NCBI RefSeq assembly: GCF_001894985.1
Contig: NZ_BCXG01000003.1
Span: 186,001 to 250,000, forward strand
Direction of reading: 5' to 3'
Length of the DNA stretch: 64,000 nucleotides
Origin: Rhodococcus tukisamuensis NBRC 100609
GTDB lineage: Bacteria > Actinomycetota > Actinomycetes > Mycobacteriales > Mycobacteriaceae
In this document: positions 25,931-35,297 of the stretch, one piece after another
Layout of the letters: each line of letters starts with the position of its first letter
Numbering within the stretch: the first letter of the stretch is position 1
Position numbers and translations under genes: made by a program
Notes under the pieces: model-generated
Database searches by the model: none
What the model saw: the letters and a program-made list of their open reading frames with translations, nothing else
What the model was told of the DNA's origin: nothing

Positions 25931-26041
25931 CCTTCCACACAGCAGACTCACAGCGTTTTCACTGCGACCGGACAGGACCGTCGCAGCGTTCTCGCAGCGG
26001 CGCCCGCGAGGGTGGACCGCAACAGCGAGACGGGAGAAAGC

Positions 26042-26989
26042 GTGAACAAGGACATCGAACGCAGCCGGGCCCGGGTCAGCCGGCGACGCGCCCTGGCCCT
26101 CGGCGGCACGGTCGGCCTCAGCGGACTCATCGCGGCCTGCACGGGCAATGGCGCGTCGGGCGGCGGCGCCACCACCACCACGACCTCGGTCGTCACCGAC
26201 TCGACGGCCGCCGGCGACGACGTGATGGCGCTGCTGGCCCGGGCACCGCAGTGCGTGACCAGCAAGGAGGAGACGCAGGGACCGTACTGGTTCGACGTCG
26301 ACTCGATCCGCAGCGACATCAGAGAGGACCGGCCCGGCACCACCTTCGAGCTGGCGATCCGGGTCCAGGACAGCACCACCTGCACGCCCGAGGGCGGCGG
26401 CGGGACGGCCAACGCCGTGGTCGAGATCTGGCACTGCGACGCCGGTGGGGCGTACTCCGGCTTCGAGTCGGGATCGCAGGCCTCGAACGGCGGCGGCCCA
26501 CCGGCCGGCGGCGGTCCGGGCGGGCAGCCCCCGACGGGCGCGCCTCCGGCCGGCGGGCCCGGCGGCGGCGATGGTCCGGGCGCCGGCGGTCCGGGCGGCG
26601 CCGGATCCGGGGAGACCTCCGACGGCTCCTACAGCGTCGGCGACAGCGAGGCCACCACCACGGACGACGGCACCTACTTGCGGGGCGCGCAGGTCACCGA
26701 CGCCAACGGGGTCGCCGCGTTCACCACCGTCTTCCCCGGCTGGTACATGGGCCGGACCACGCACATCCACGTCAAGGTGCACGTGGACAAGAAGACCGTG
26801 CTGACCACCCAACTGTTCTTCGACGAGGCCCTGCTCGGCGAGGTCTACGCCGGCGCCCCGTACGACGAGCACACCGGCCGCGGGAACAACACGACCAATG
26901 CCCAGGACGGCATCTTCGACGAATCCGGCCTGGTGACCGTCGTGAAGACCACGGACGGCTATCGCGGCGCCGTCAACATCGGCGTCTAG
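26042..26989 (+). CDS. Exported intradiol ring-cleavage dioxygenase-like lipoprotein
   Basis: A 315-residue protein with a twin-arginine leader (SRRRALALGG) that also ends in a lipobox (LIAAC, Cys33), so it is probably exported folded and lipidated. The mature part is a catechol/protocatechuate-dioxygenase-like beta-barrel. Candidate Fe(III) ligands are Tyr138 (WHCDAGGAYSG), Tyr235 (PGWYMGRTTHIH), His241 and His243, so the metal site looks complete. A Gly/Pro-rich insert (about residues 148-192) interrupts the domain. Extracellular members of this group are common but their substrates are largely unknown. GTG 26042 has a GGGAGAAAG site. A perfect hairpin follows the stop. Confidence 0.85.
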   Translation: MNKDIERSRARVSRRRALALGGTVGLSGLIAACTGNGASGGGATTTTTSVVTDSTAAGDDVMALLARAPQCVTSKEETQGPYWFDVDSIRSDIREDRPGTTFELAIRVQDSTTCTPEGGGGTANAVVEIWHCDAGGAYSGFESGSQASNGGGPPAGGGPGGQPPTGAPPAGGPGGGDGPGAGGPGGAGSGETSDGSYSVGDSEATTTDDGTYLRGAQVTDANGVAAFTTVFPGWYMGRTTHIHVKVHVDKKTVLTTQLFFDEALLGEVYAGAPYDEHTGRGNNTTNAQDGIFDESGLVTVVKTTDGYRGAVNIGV

Positions 26990-26998
26990 GCACTCGTG

Positions 26999-27044
26999 CT
27001 CGTGCGCGGTTGACGGGTCCACGGACCCGTCAACCGCGCACGAG
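26999..27044. terminator. Perfect 22-bp hairpin terminator
   Basis: Arms 26999-27020 and 27023-27044 are exact reverse complements (starting CTCGTGCGCGG and ending CCGCGCACGAG) with a two-base centre. It begins ten bases after the dioxygenase stop. There is no T-tract, as usual for GC-rich actinobacterial terminators. It lies 26 nt before the zmp1 start. Confidence 0.75.
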
Positions 27045-27069
27045 CCGCCGAGCGGCCATGATGGAGGGC

Positions 27070-29028
27070 ATGACGCGCTCCGGAATCGACCTCACCCACC
27101 TCGACACGGGCATCCGAGCCCAGGACGACCTGTTCGTCCACGTCAACGGCCAGTGGCTCGACAGCTACGAGATACCCGCCGACCGGGCCGTCGACGGCGC
27201 ATTCCGCACCCTCTACGACCAGGCCGAGATCGACGTGCAGGCGATCATCACCGAGTCCGCCGCAGCCGCGGGCGCGCCGGGCACCGACTCGCAGCGGATC
27301 GGCGACCTGTACAGCTCGTTCATGGACGCCGACGCCGTCGAGCGCGCGGGCCTGGAGCCCATCGCAGCGGAGCTGGCCGAGGTCGACGCCGTCGCCGACG
27401 GGTCCGCGCTCGCGGGTCTGCTGGGTCGGCTCGAGCGCGTCGGAGTCGGCGGCGTGGTGGCCAGCTATGTCGACACCGACGCCAAGGACTCCACCCGCTA
27501 CCTGGTGCACCTCACGCAGTCCGGCATCGGCCTGCCCGACGAGTCCTACTACCGCGAGGACTCCTACGCCGACACCCGCGGGGCCTACCGGGCGCACGTG
27601 CAGGCCATGCTCGCCCTCGCCGGCAGACCCGACCCGGCCGGCGACGCGCAGCGCATTCTCGACCTCGAGACCGCGATCGCGGCCGGCCACTGGGACGTGG
27701 TCAAGCGGCGTGACGCGGAGCTGAGCTACAACCTGGTGACGTTTGCGGACCTCGCCCGCGAGAACCCCGGGTTCGACTGGGCCGCATGGGTCTCCGGCCT
27801 CGGCGGCACCACGGAAACGTTCGCGGAGCTGGTGGTCCGCCAGCCCAGCTTCCTCGCCTCGATGACCGCACTGTGGGCCGAGCGCCCGCTCGAGGACTGG
27901 AAGGCGTGGACTGCCTGGCGGGTGATCCACTCGCGCGCACCGTATCTCACCGAGGACGTGGTCGCCGAGAACTTCGACTTCTACGGCAGGACCCTGACCG
28001 GCGCGGAGGAGAACCGCGAGCGGTGGAAGCGTGGTGTGACGCTGGTGCAGGACCTGATCGGCGAGGCCGTCGGCAAGCTGTACGTGGAGCGGCACTTCCC
28101 CGCCCAGGCCAAGGCGCGGATGCAGGAACTGGTCGCCAACCTGCAGGAGGCGTACCGGCGCAACATCTCCGAACTGGAGTGGATGGGACCCGAGACCCGC
28201 AAGGCCGCGCTGACCAAGCTGGAGAAGTTCACCCCGAAGATCGGCTACCCCGACAAGTGGCGCGACTACTCCGGGCTGCAGATCACCGCCGACGACCTGG
28301 TCGGCAACTACCGCCGCGGTTACGCCACCGAGCACGACCGCGACCTGGCCAAGCTCGGCGGCCCGGTGGACCGTGACGAGTGGTTCATGACGCCGCAGAC
28401 CGTCAACGCCTACTACAACCCCGGGATGAACGAGATCGTCTTCCCGGCAGCCATCCTGCAGCCGCCGTTCTTCGACGCGGAAGCCGACGACGCCGCCAAC
28501 TACGGCGGGATCGGCGCGGTGATCGGCCACGAGATCGGGCACGGCTTCGACGACCAGGGCGCCAAGTACGACGGCGACGGCAACATGGTCGACTGGTGGA
28601 CCGACGACGACCGCACCGAGTTCGGCAAGCGCACCACCGCGCTGATCGAGCAGTACAACGCGTTCGAGCCGAAGGCACTGCCCGGCCACAAGGTCAACGG
28701 AGAGTTCACCATCGGCGAGAACATCGGCGACCTGGGCGGGCTGTCCATTGCACTCGAGGCGTACCGGATCGCGTTGGACGGCAAGCAGGCCCCGGAGATC
28801 GACGGGCTGACCGGACTGCAGCGGGTGTTCTTCGGGTGGGCCCAGGTGTGGCGAACCAAGGCCCGCAACGAGGAGGCCCTGCGCCGCCTCGCCGTCGACC
28901 CGCACTCGCCGCCGGAGTTCCGCTGCAACGGCGTGGTGCGCAACCTGGACACCTTCCACGACGCGTTCGACGTGACGCCCGGCGACGACCTCTACCTGGA
29001 ACCCGAACTCCGCGTGCGCATCTGGTAG
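27070..29028 (+). CDS. zmp1: M13 family zinc metallopeptidase Zmp1
   Basis: A 652-residue neprilysin-like (M13) endopeptidase, closely matching Mycobacterium tuberculosis Zmp1 (Rv0198c) in length and many blocks (GIDLTHLDT, SKDSTRYLVH-like, DEWFMTPQTVNAYYNPGMNEIVFPAA). Zinc site HEIGH has His487, Glu488 and His491, the third ligand is Glu550 in GENIGDLGG, and the C-terminus ends RVRIW as in Zmp1. There is no classical signal peptide, again as in Zmp1, which is found extracellularly. In pathogens it affects phagosome maturation and inflammasome signalling. Three ATGs are available (27058, 27061, 27070); I chose the last, which aligns best with the family N-terminus. Confidence 0.93.
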   Translation: MTRSGIDLTHLDTGIRAQDDLFVHVNGQWLDSYEIPADRAVDGAFRTLYDQAEIDVQAIITESAAAAGAPGTDSQRIGDLYSSFMDADAVERAGLEPIAAELAEVDAVADGSALAGLLGRLERVGVGGVVASYVDTDAKDSTRYLVHLTQSGIGLPDESYYREDSYADTRGAYRAHVQAMLALAGRPDPAGDAQRILDLETAIAAGHWDVVKRRDAELSYNLVTFADLARENPGFDWAAWVSGLGGTTETFAELVVRQPSFLASMTALWAERPLEDWKAWTAWRVIHSRAPYLTEDVVAENFDFYGRTLTGAEENRERWKRGVTLVQDLIGEAVGKLYVERHFPAQAKARMQELVANLQEAYRRNISELEWMGPETRKAALTKLEKFTPKIGYPDKWRDYSGLQITADDLVGNYRRGYATEHDRDLAKLGGPVDRDEWFMTPQTVNAYYNPGMNEIVFPAAILQPPFFDAEADDAANYGGIGAVIGHEIGHGFDDQGAKYDGDGNMVDWWTDDDRTEFGKRTTALIEQYNAFEPKALPGHKVNGEFTIGENIGDLGGLSIALEAYRIALDGKQAPEIDGLTGLQRVFFGWAQVWRTKARNEEALRRLAVDPHSPPEFRCNGVVRNLDTFHDAFDVTPGDDLYLEPELRVRIW

Positions 29029-29044
29029 CAGAGCCGTCGTGTTC

Positions 29045-29088
29045 GCGCGGAGTTGGCGGGCGGATCGGTCCGCCCGTCAACCTCGCGC
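29045..29088. terminator. Bidirectional hairpin between convergent zmp1 and DUF2252 genes
   Basis: An imperfect palindrome (GCGCGGAGTTGGCGGGCGGA paired with TCCGCCCGTCAACCTCGCGC around TCGG) starts 17 nt after the zmp1 stop and contains the stop of the convergent DUF2252 gene (29077). The right arm shares CCCGTCAACC with the hairpin at 26999, suggesting a related element on each side of zmp1. Confidence 0.65.
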
Positions 29089-30438
29089 AGCGCGCACCCT
29101 CCGGTAGTCCCGCCGGTTCTGTTTGCCGTAGCGGACGGCGAACCGCTCGATCGCCGCGTCGAACGCCGCCCCGCTGCCGAGGTACCCGTCTATCGCAATC
29201 GGATCCCCGGTGCGGGCGTGGGCGCGGGCCAGCGCGCTCGCACACACCCGCGCGTACACCCGCATGCCCTCCGGACGCATGACGCTGATGTCGAAGCCGC
29301 CCTTCTTGTCCCGCAGCTGCCGAACGTAGAAGTCGCGGCCCAGCGGACCGGTCCCGGTGAACCAGCCGAGGAACGGGTCGCTCGCACTCTGGATCAGGCG
29401 CTGCCCCTCGACCACCCGCTGCCCCTGGTCCCGGTACTCGACGCCCTCGACGTACGGCGCCAGCACCGATTCCTGTGCCTCCTTGATCTGCAGGAACAGT
29501 GGGTCCTGGGTGGTGTCCCCGACGAACAGCACGATGAAGCACATGGTGCCGACGGACCCGACCCCCACTACCTTGCGCGCGATGTCCTGGAAGCGGTACC
29601 GCGCCACCAGCTGACGGCGGTCACTGGCGAGGGTGTCCAGGTAGTTGGCATAGGCGTCGAAGAGCAGCTTGGTCGCCTCGGCGTGCCGGTCGTGCGGGAG
29701 CCGCACCACCAGCGGCGGATCCTCCTTGATCCGCAGGCCCTCGCTGGTGACGGTCGCGAACCGTGCCAGGTTGTCCAGCGGGGTGCGCCGCTCCGCCTTC
29801 GCGAACACCGCCTCGGTCGCGGCGACCGGCCGGGCGCCGACCATCTCCCGCACCAGTTCACGCAGGGCGTCCGCCTCGATCCGTGCGTACCAGATGTCGA
29901 GGGAGGTCATGCCTGCCGCGCGCGCCATCGTCTCCCGGTACGCCTGCCCCACCACCCGGGCGGCCGCGCGCGCCTCCCGAGGTTCGTGACCGTCCTCGAC
30001 GGACGCGACGAACACCGACGCCGCGAGCCGCTTGACGTCCCACTCGAAGGGGCCTCGATGCACCTCGTCGAAGTCGTTGAGGTCGAACACCAGTCGCCGG
30101 TCCGGGCCGGCGAAGAGTCCGAAGTTCGCCAGGTGGGCGTCCCCGCAGGCCATGACCATCAGGTCGGTGCGCGGCCCGTGTGCGAGGTCCCACGCCATGA
30201 TCGCCGCCGACCCCCGCAGGAAGCTGAACGGCGAGGCCAGCATCCGCTGGTACCGCAGCGGCACCAACTCGGGCACCCTGGTGGCGTTCTGCCGGTCGAG
30301 GATGCCGGTCGGGTCGGGGCGGTCGGCGGGCGGTGACCACTCGCCGAGTGCCTCCCGCCGGACGGCGGCTCGCAGCCCTTTACCGCGCCGACGTCGAGCA
30401 TCGGCGGGTTCCGGCGGTTCGAAAACGGCACCTGCCAT
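29077..30438 (-). CDS. DUF2252 family protein
   Basis: A 453-residue protein of the DUF2252 family, distantly kinase-like (aminoglycoside phosphotransferase fold). Characteristic blocks are PFSFLRGSAAIMAWDLA (about residue 69), the metal/catalytic-like GDAHLANFGLF (about 98) and FDLNDFDEVHRGPFEWDVKRLAAS (about 116). Further along are KVVGVGSVGTMCFIVLF and the C-terminal YGKQNRRDYR. HxN and DxND resemble kinase catalytic-loop and metal-binding residues, but no substrate is known. It is cytosolic. The gene stands alone and converges on zmp1. Confidence 0.85.
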   Translation of the reverse strand: MAGAVFEPPEPADARRRRGKGLRAAVRREALGEWSPPADRPDPTGILDRQNATRVPELVPLRYQRMLASPFSFLRGSAAIMAWDLAHGPRTDLMVMACGDAHLANFGLFAGPDRRLVFDLNDFDEVHRGPFEWDVKRLAASVFVASVEDGHEPREARAAARVVGQAYRETMARAAGMTSLDIWYARIEADALRELVREMVGARPVAATEAVFAKAERRTPLDNLARFATVTSEGLRIKEDPPLVVRLPHDRHAEATKLLFDAYANYLDTLASDRRQLVARYRFQDIARKVVGVGSVGTMCFIVLFVGDTTQDPLFLQIKEAQESVLAPYVEGVEYRDQGQRVVEGQRLIQSASDPFLGWFTGTGPLGRDFYVRQLRDKKGGFDISVMRPEGMRVYARVCASALARAHARTGDPIAIDGYLGSGAAFDAAIERFAVRYGKQNRRDYRRVRAARG

Positions 30439-30503
30439 CGCCCGATGGTACCGCCGCCGAGAACGTTTCCGCAGCTAGACGTGACGATTGTGCAGCGCGG
30501 CGG

Positions 30504-32273
30504 TCAGACGGCGATCGGCTCAGCCGTGCTGATCCGAAGCGCCGCGACCAGTTCCCGGTACAGCGCGTCGGAGCGCAACAGCTCGGCATGGGTGCCGCTG
30601 GCCCGAATCCGCCCGTCCTCCATCACCAGGATCCTGTCCGCGTCGATCACGGTGGAGAGCCGGTGCGCGATGGTCACCACAGCACTGTCCTTGGACAGTT
30701 CGCGGATCACCTCGTGGATGGCGGCCTCGGTGCGGCCGTCCACCTGGGCGGTGGCCTCGTCGAGCAGCAGCACGTCGGGACGCCGGACAATGGCCCGCGC
30801 CACGGCGATTCGCTGTCGCTGGCCCCCGGAAATGCTGGTGCCGGACACATCGCTGTCCAAGCCCTCGTCCAGCGCACGGACCATGTCATCGAGGTGCACC
30901 GCGCGCAACGCCTCCCAGACCTCGTCCTCGCTGGCCCCCGGGTGGGTGAACAGCAGGTTCGAACGCATCGTCCCCGGCACGATGGGAGTTTCCTGCTCTA
31001 CGTACGCCAGCCGCGAGCGCACCTGTTCGTACGAGATCTCCGAGAACGGGACGCCGTCGAGCAGGATCTCGCCGCTCTCGGGGTGGAGGAAGCGCAGCAA
31101 CAGCGAGAACACCGTGGTCTTACCGGCTCCGGACGGACCGACGATCGCGGTGTGGCCACGCGCGGGGATGCTCGCACTGACCCCCCGCAGGGACGGTTCG
31201 GAGCCGGGTGCATATCGTGCGGTGACGTCGACAAGCTCGAGCACCGGCACGTCCGGCGCGGCATGCAGCTGTCGGACCTGGACCTCGTCCTGCTCTTCGG
31301 CCTCCATCGCCTGGACCTCGCGGATCCGTCCTGCCGCAGCGATCCCCGCCTGGAAGAGCGTGAAGTTCTGCGTCAGCTCCGTCACCGGCATCATCATCAT
31401 GAACGCGTACATCAGGAAGGCGACCAGACCGGATACCGCCAGGGCACCGGTGCTGACCCGCCACGCCCCGAAGGCCAGGATTCCGACGATGGCGAGCTGC
31501 AGTCCCGCACCGGCGACGGTCCAGACCACCGCGGAGATCCGTGCGACACGCACGCTGTGCAGCTGCGAGTCCTTGGCGTCGACGATGATCCGCTCGGTCT
31601 CCCGATCCTCTGCCCGGCTGGACTTCACCGTGCGGATCGCGCGAAGCGCACCCTCGAGCACGCCGCCCAGTCGGCCCACGGATTCCTGCACCTTCCGCTG
31701 CGACTTCCCGATCATCGGCATCAGCACCGCCGCGAGCACACCCACCACCGCCAGGGCACCCACCATGGTGCCCAGCAGGACCAGGTCGAGCACCGCCATC
31801 ATCACCAGCGTGCCGACGATCGCCACCACTCCGTTGACAATGCCCACCAGCGAGGTGGACGTGGCCTCCCGCAGCAACATGGTGTCCGAGGTGACGCGAG
31901 TGACCAGCTCACCGGACGGCCGCTTGGTCACGCTTGCCACGGTGGCACGAAAGTAGCTGCGCACCATCGATTCCCGCGCCTCGAACACCACCCGGGCGGC
32001 GAGCGAACCCATCAGGTTCAGCTGCACGAACCCGATGCTGCCGGCGGCAAGGAGCAGTAGCACCAGGATGGTGATCGGCCCGCCGAGCCCGCCACCGGTA
32101 CCCAGCGTGTCGAGAACCACCTTGATCATCATCGGCAACGCGAGCCCGACCGCGGTGAACGCGCACGACAGGACCAGACCGATCGACAGTGCCACCCGGT
32201 GCGGACGAATGAAGGACCACAACAGTCGCACGTTCGGCCAGGACTCCTGCGCCGTCGAATCAGTCATGTCCAT
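30504..32273 (-). CDS. ABC exporter, fused membrane and ATPase domains
   Basis: A 589-residue half-transporter of the type IV exporter fold (MsbA/LmrA-like). Six membrane helices lie within about residues 25-310. Walker A GPSGAGKT is at 379-386, the signature ISGGQRQR at 481-488 and Walker B VLLLDEATAQ at 501-510 with catalytic Glu506. The H-loop sits in VVTIAHRLSTV. All ATPase motifs are intact, so a homodimer should work. It is divergent from a TetR gene with 73 nt between the starts, the usual layout for drug or lipid exporters. The ATG at 32273 is used; a second ATG two codons on is possible. Confidence 0.92.
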   Translation of the reverse strand: MDMTDSTAQESWPNVRLLWSFIRPHRVALSIGLVLSCAFTAVGLALPMMIKVVLDTLGTGGGLGGPITILVLLLLAAGSIGFVQLNLMGSLAARVVFEARESMVRSYFRATVASVTKRPSGELVTRVTSDTMLLREATSTSLVGIVNGVVAIVGTLVMMAVLDLVLLGTMVGALAVVGVLAAVLMPMIGKSQRKVQESVGRLGGVLEGALRAIRTVKSSRAEDRETERIIVDAKDSQLHSVRVARISAVVWTVAGAGLQLAIVGILAFGAWRVSTGALAVSGLVAFLMYAFMMMMPVTELTQNFTLFQAGIAAAGRIREVQAMEAEEQDEVQVRQLHAAPDVPVLELVDVTARYAPGSEPSLRGVSASIPARGHTAIVGPSGAGKTTVFSLLLRFLHPESGEILLDGVPFSEISYEQVRSRLAYVEQETPIVPGTMRSNLLFTHPGASEDEVWEALRAVHLDDMVRALDEGLDSDVSGTSISGGQRQRIAVARAIVRRPDVLLLDEATAQVDGRTEAAIHEVIRELSKDSAVVTIAHRLSTVIDADRILVMEDGRIRASGTHAELLRSDALYRELVAALRISTAEPIAV

Positions 32274-32278
32274 CAGTG

Positions 32279-32308
32279 AACCACCAATGTCCCATTTATG
32301 TCGTGGTT
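32279..32308. promoter_or_regulatory. Inverted repeat in ABC exporter/TetR divergent promoter
   Basis: AACCAC (32279-32284) and GTGGTT (32303-32308) are perfect arms 18 nt apart in the short gap between the divergent exporter and TetR genes. A direct repeat ATGTC lies between them. The layout suits a TetR operator controlling both genes, though the spacing is longer than average. Confidence 0.45.
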
Positions 32309-32346
32309 TGTTCCAGATTGGATCTCAATGCTGTTACCGTCATTCC

Positions 32347-32919
32347 ATGTCCATAGATTCCGCCACCGAATCAGGCACACGGGCCCGGACTCGCCGCGCG
32401 ATCCTCGACGCGGCATTCCAGACCCTCGGCCGAAACTCGGGTGCGTCGCTCGGAGAGATCGCCGCCGAGGCGGAGGTCGGGCGTAGCACGCTGCATCGCT
32501 ACTACCCAGAGCGCGCCGACCTGCTGGTCGCGCTCGGCCAGGACGCACTCGACAAGCTCGGCGCGGCACTGGATCGGGCCCGCCCTGTCGACGGGCCGGC
32601 CGACGCCGCATTACGTCGGATGAGCCACGAGTGCTTCGACCTCGGCCCCGTCCTGACACTCGTATTCGGCGATCCCCACTCCCTGGCGAACCAGGAGTTC
32701 TGGGACCGCCTGGGCACCATCGACGCGCCCCTGATCACGCTGATCGAGCGGGGCCAGCAGGAAGGTTCCATCGGCTGCGCACTCCAGGTCCGCTGGATCC
32801 GCAGGATGTTGTGGTGGACGCTGCTCACCGGCTGGGAGAGCTTCGAGCACGAGGGCTACTCGCGGACCGAGGCACTCGAGGCCATCGACATGACGATCTC
32901 GGGCATTACGCGAGACTAG
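32347..32919 (+). CDS. TetR family regulator, divergent from ABC exporter
   Basis: A 190-residue TetR protein with helix-turn-helix LGEIAAEAEVGRSTLHRYYPERADLL at about residues 35-60. Its ligand domain (FDLGPVLTLVFGDPHSLANQEFWDRL..., RRMLWWTLLTGWESF) is rich in aromatics, which would suit a bulky hydrophobic ligand. It most likely represses the exporter (inference from the divergent layout). ATG 32347 is the only sensible start. It converges on the L,D-transpeptidase gene, 15 nt apart. Confidence 0.88.
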   Translation: MSIDSATESGTRARTRRAILDAAFQTLGRNSGASLGEIAAEAEVGRSTLHRYYPERADLLVALGQDALDKLGAALDRARPVDGPADAALRRMSHECFDLGPVLTLVFGDPHSLANQEFWDRLGTIDAPLITLIERGQQEGSIGCALQVRWIRRMLWWTLLTGWESFEHEGYSRTEALEAIDMTISGITRD

Positions 32920-32934
32920 GGCTCCGCCCCACCC

Positions 32935-33915
32935 TCACCGGTTCCAGTCCCCCAGTCCGTCGCGGCCGTCGAGGACACCGCCCGCGGTGTTCTGCACGAT
33001 CACCGGGTCGCCCTTCTTGGCATTCTCGAAAAACCACCGGCCGTCCTCGGTGCTGACATTGAGGCAGCCGTGACTGACGTTCGTGTAGCCCTGATCCGCG
33101 ACCGACCACGGCGCCGCGTGCAGGAAGATGCCGCTGTAGGAGATGCGCGTGGCGTACTCCACGTAGGTCCGGTAGCCCTCCGGTGAATCCACCGGAACAC
33201 CGTAGGTGGACGAGTCCATGTACATCTCGCGCACTCGCTCGCCGACGATGTAGGTGCCGTTGGGCGTCTCGTGACCGGTCTTGCCCATCGAGGTGGGCAT
33301 CGTCTTGACCACCTCGCCGTTGCGGGTGACCACGATCTGCTTGGTGTTGTCGTCCGCCGTCGCGACCAGGGCGTCGCCGATCCGGAACGCCGACCGCGCC
33401 CCGCCCGCCTCGACCACCACGTCGGCGTTCGCCGGCCAGAACGCATTCGGCCGCCACCGGACCTGGCTGTCGTTGATCCAGTAGAAGTGGCCGTCCACCC
33501 TCGGGGTGCTGGTGATCCGGACCGCCCGCTCGGCCTGGGCGCGGTCGCCGATGCCCTCGTCGAACCGGATGACGATCGGCTGCGCGACGCCGACGACCTC
33601 GCCCTCGGACGGGTCGAGGCGTGGCGCCGAGAAGTTTGCAGGACCCACCGGCGGCTCCACGGGCGCCGGCGAGACCGGCACGGGCAGCCCGGGGACGGTC
33701 GGCAACTCAACGGCCGGCAGTGACAACTCCGGCAACTCGGGCTTCGGCAATTCGGGTAGCTGCCACTGGGGCAGGGTCGGCGCCTCAGGCCCACCCGGGA
33801 ACAGCGGTGCCGCCTGCGCCGTCGGGATCATTACGACCCCGACGGCCACCGCCCCCAGCAGTGCGGCCCCGATTCGCGCCGCCCAGCGGGCCCGTCCGGT
33901 CGTCTCGGTACCCAT
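32935..33915 (-). CDS. L,D-transpeptidase (YkuD) with Ig-like domain
   Basis: A 326-residue exported cell-wall cross-linking enzyme making 3-3 peptide bridges. A signal peptide is visible (basic start, [18 protein letters not shown] cleavage site near residue 35). Then comes a Pro/Leu-rich stalk of [12 protein letters not shown] type (about 40-85), an Ig-like domain as in mycobacterial Ldt proteins (about 90-190), and the YkuD catalytic domain. The catalytic motif SHGCLN carries His282 and Cys284, and the upstream histidine is in FLHAAPW. The GGGGGCGA site precedes ATG 33915. The Pro-rich stalk probably spans the peptidoglycan/arabinogalactan layer. Confidence 0.92.
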   Translation of the reverse strand: MGTETTGRARWAARIGAALLGAVAVGVVMIPTAQAAPLFPGGPEAPTLPQWQLPELPKPELPELSLPAVELPTVPGLPVPVSPAPVEPPVGPANFSAPRLDPSEGEVVGVAQPIVIRFDEGIGDRAQAERAVRITSTPRVDGHFYWINDSQVRWRPNAFWPANADVVVEAGGARSAFRIGDALVATADDNTKQIVVTRNGEVVKTMPTSMGKTGHETPNGTYIVGERVREMYMDSSTYGVPVDSPEGYRTYVEYATRISYSGIFLHAAPWSVADQGYTNVSHGCLNVSTEDGRWFFENAKKGDPVIVQNTAGGVLDGRDGLGDWNR

Positions 33916-34080
33916 TTCGCCCCCGTCGCTCGGCTGCCGCCGATCCGCCGCGACGAACACGGCCTCCTGCCGACAGTGCCTCAAACTCCTTACCCATGGT
34001 AATCAGGTGTCCGATTTGCGCAGGTGTCCCACGCCGGTAGCGGGCTGGGAACTCGAACCAGGCCGAGCCGGCGCCTGCGG

Positions 34081-35295
34081 TTACGGGCGAGCCGCGATCG
34101 CCTGTGCCTTCGCACCGAGACGGGCCAGACGCAGGTCGCCCAGCGCGGTGAGCGCGCTGCCCATCCTGTTGGTGACATAGCCCAACGACAACCCGGTCGC
34201 GGGGTCCGCGTACCCGCCGGAGCCGCCGACGCCGTAGTGCCCGAACGCGTACCGCGGCTGGCCGCGGGTGGCGACGATGACCGGGTGGTATCCGAGCCGC
34301 CAGTTCACCGGCGCGCCCCCGAGGACGTAATCGCGACGACGGGTCTGGACGGTCCCCATCTGGGCAATCGTCTCCGGCCGCAGAAACTCTCGCCCGTCGA
34401 TCGTCCCGCCGTTCGCGATGGCGCCGTACATCTTGGCCAGTGCCCGTGCGGTGAACACCCCGTTCCAGCCCGGCATGACCGCATCGTGCACGGCGGGATC
34501 CCGGACCAGTTCGTCGAAGCCGTCCGGCATGGCCGCCTCGGCGAGCCCGTTCAGCGGGCGCACCCGGGTGAGCACCGACGACGTCGGACCCCACGGCATG
34601 CCGCCGGGGTTGATGTGCGGGAACAGTTTTGCGATCCGGTCCCGCTTCTCCACCGGCACCCGATACCAGAAGTCCGCCACTCCGAGCGGTTCTGCGATCT
34701 CGGTGCGCACCACGTCCGTGAACTCACGGCCGGACGCGCGGGCCACGATCTCCGCGACGATCCAGCCGAATGTCACCGCGTGGTACCCCGGCCCGGACAG
34801 CCGCCGGGGGTCCGGCGGGCTCGCGGCCAGTGCGGCGACCACCGTGTCGTAGTCCAGCAGCGCACGTTTGCCCGGGACCAAGCCGCGGACCTTGTGCAGT
34901 CCGGCGCGGTGGGTGAGCACGTCGCGGACCGTGATCCGCTCCTTGCCTGCCGCCGCGAACTCCGGCCAGTAGGTCGCCACCGGCTCGTCGTAGGACAGCA
35001 CGCCGCGCTCCGCGAGTCGGTGCACCACGGTGCTGGCGACGCCCTTGCCGGTGGAGAACGACAGCGCCATCGTGTCGTGGGTCCAGCGCCGGTCACGGTC
35101 GGCCCAACCGGCCCAGATGTCCAGCACCAGTTCGCCGTCCAGGTACGCCGACAAGGCCCCGCCGCCGTGCTGCGGGCGGCGGTACATCGCGAAGAACCGG
35201 TCGGCCAGCGGCAGGAACCGCGGGTCCACGTGCATCTGTGTCGGCGGCCGGGTGATCTCGTCGAGGTGGTGGATCCGGGCGGTGCGCTCACTCAT
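34081..35295 (-). CDS. Beta-lactamase-family serine hydrolase
   Basis: A 404-residue class C-type penicillin-binding fold protein. The nucleophile motif SxxK is Ser81-Thr-Gly-Lys84 (LSFSTGKG), with a Tyr motif in SGPGYHAVTFGW and a C-terminal FGHYGVGGSGGYADP in place of KTG. No signal peptide is seen, so it is cytosolic, and the group mostly holds esterases (EstB/LipL-like) rather than beta-lactamases. Its ATG (35295) is two bases after the stop of the HdeD-like gene, so the two are co-transcribed. The natural substrate is unknown. Confidence 0.88.
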   Translation of the reverse strand: MSERTARIHHLDEITRPPTQMHVDPRFLPLADRFFAMYRRPQHGGGALSAYLDGELVLDIWAGWADRDRRWTHDTMALSFSTGKGVASTVVHRLAERGVLSYDEPVATYWPEFAAAGKERITVRDVLTHRAGLHKVRGLVPGKRALLDYDTVVAALAASPPDPRRLSGPGYHAVTFGWIVAEIVARASGREFTDVVRTEIAEPLGVADFWYRVPVEKRDRIAKLFPHINPGGMPWGPTSSVLTRVRPLNGLAEAAMPDGFDELVRDPAVHDAVMPGWNGVFTARALAKMYGAIANGGTIDGREFLRPETIAQMGTVQTRRRDYVLGGAPVNWRLGYHPVIVATRGQPRYAFGHYGVGGSGGYADPATGLSLGYVTNRMGSALTALGDLRLARLGAKAQAIAARP

Positions 35296-35297
35296 CG

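Noticed and set aside
26986-28959. A 657-codon open frame antisense to zmp1
   Set aside because: It is a low-complexity Val/Gly/Leu/His shadow of zmp1, which is unmistakable by its HEIGH and GENIGD motifs.
34030-34075. A tRNA-like stretch with AACTCGAACC between the L,D-transpeptidase and hydrolase genes
   Set aside because: It does not fold into a cloverleaf, lacks the consensus T-loop and an acceptor stem, so no tRNA is called.
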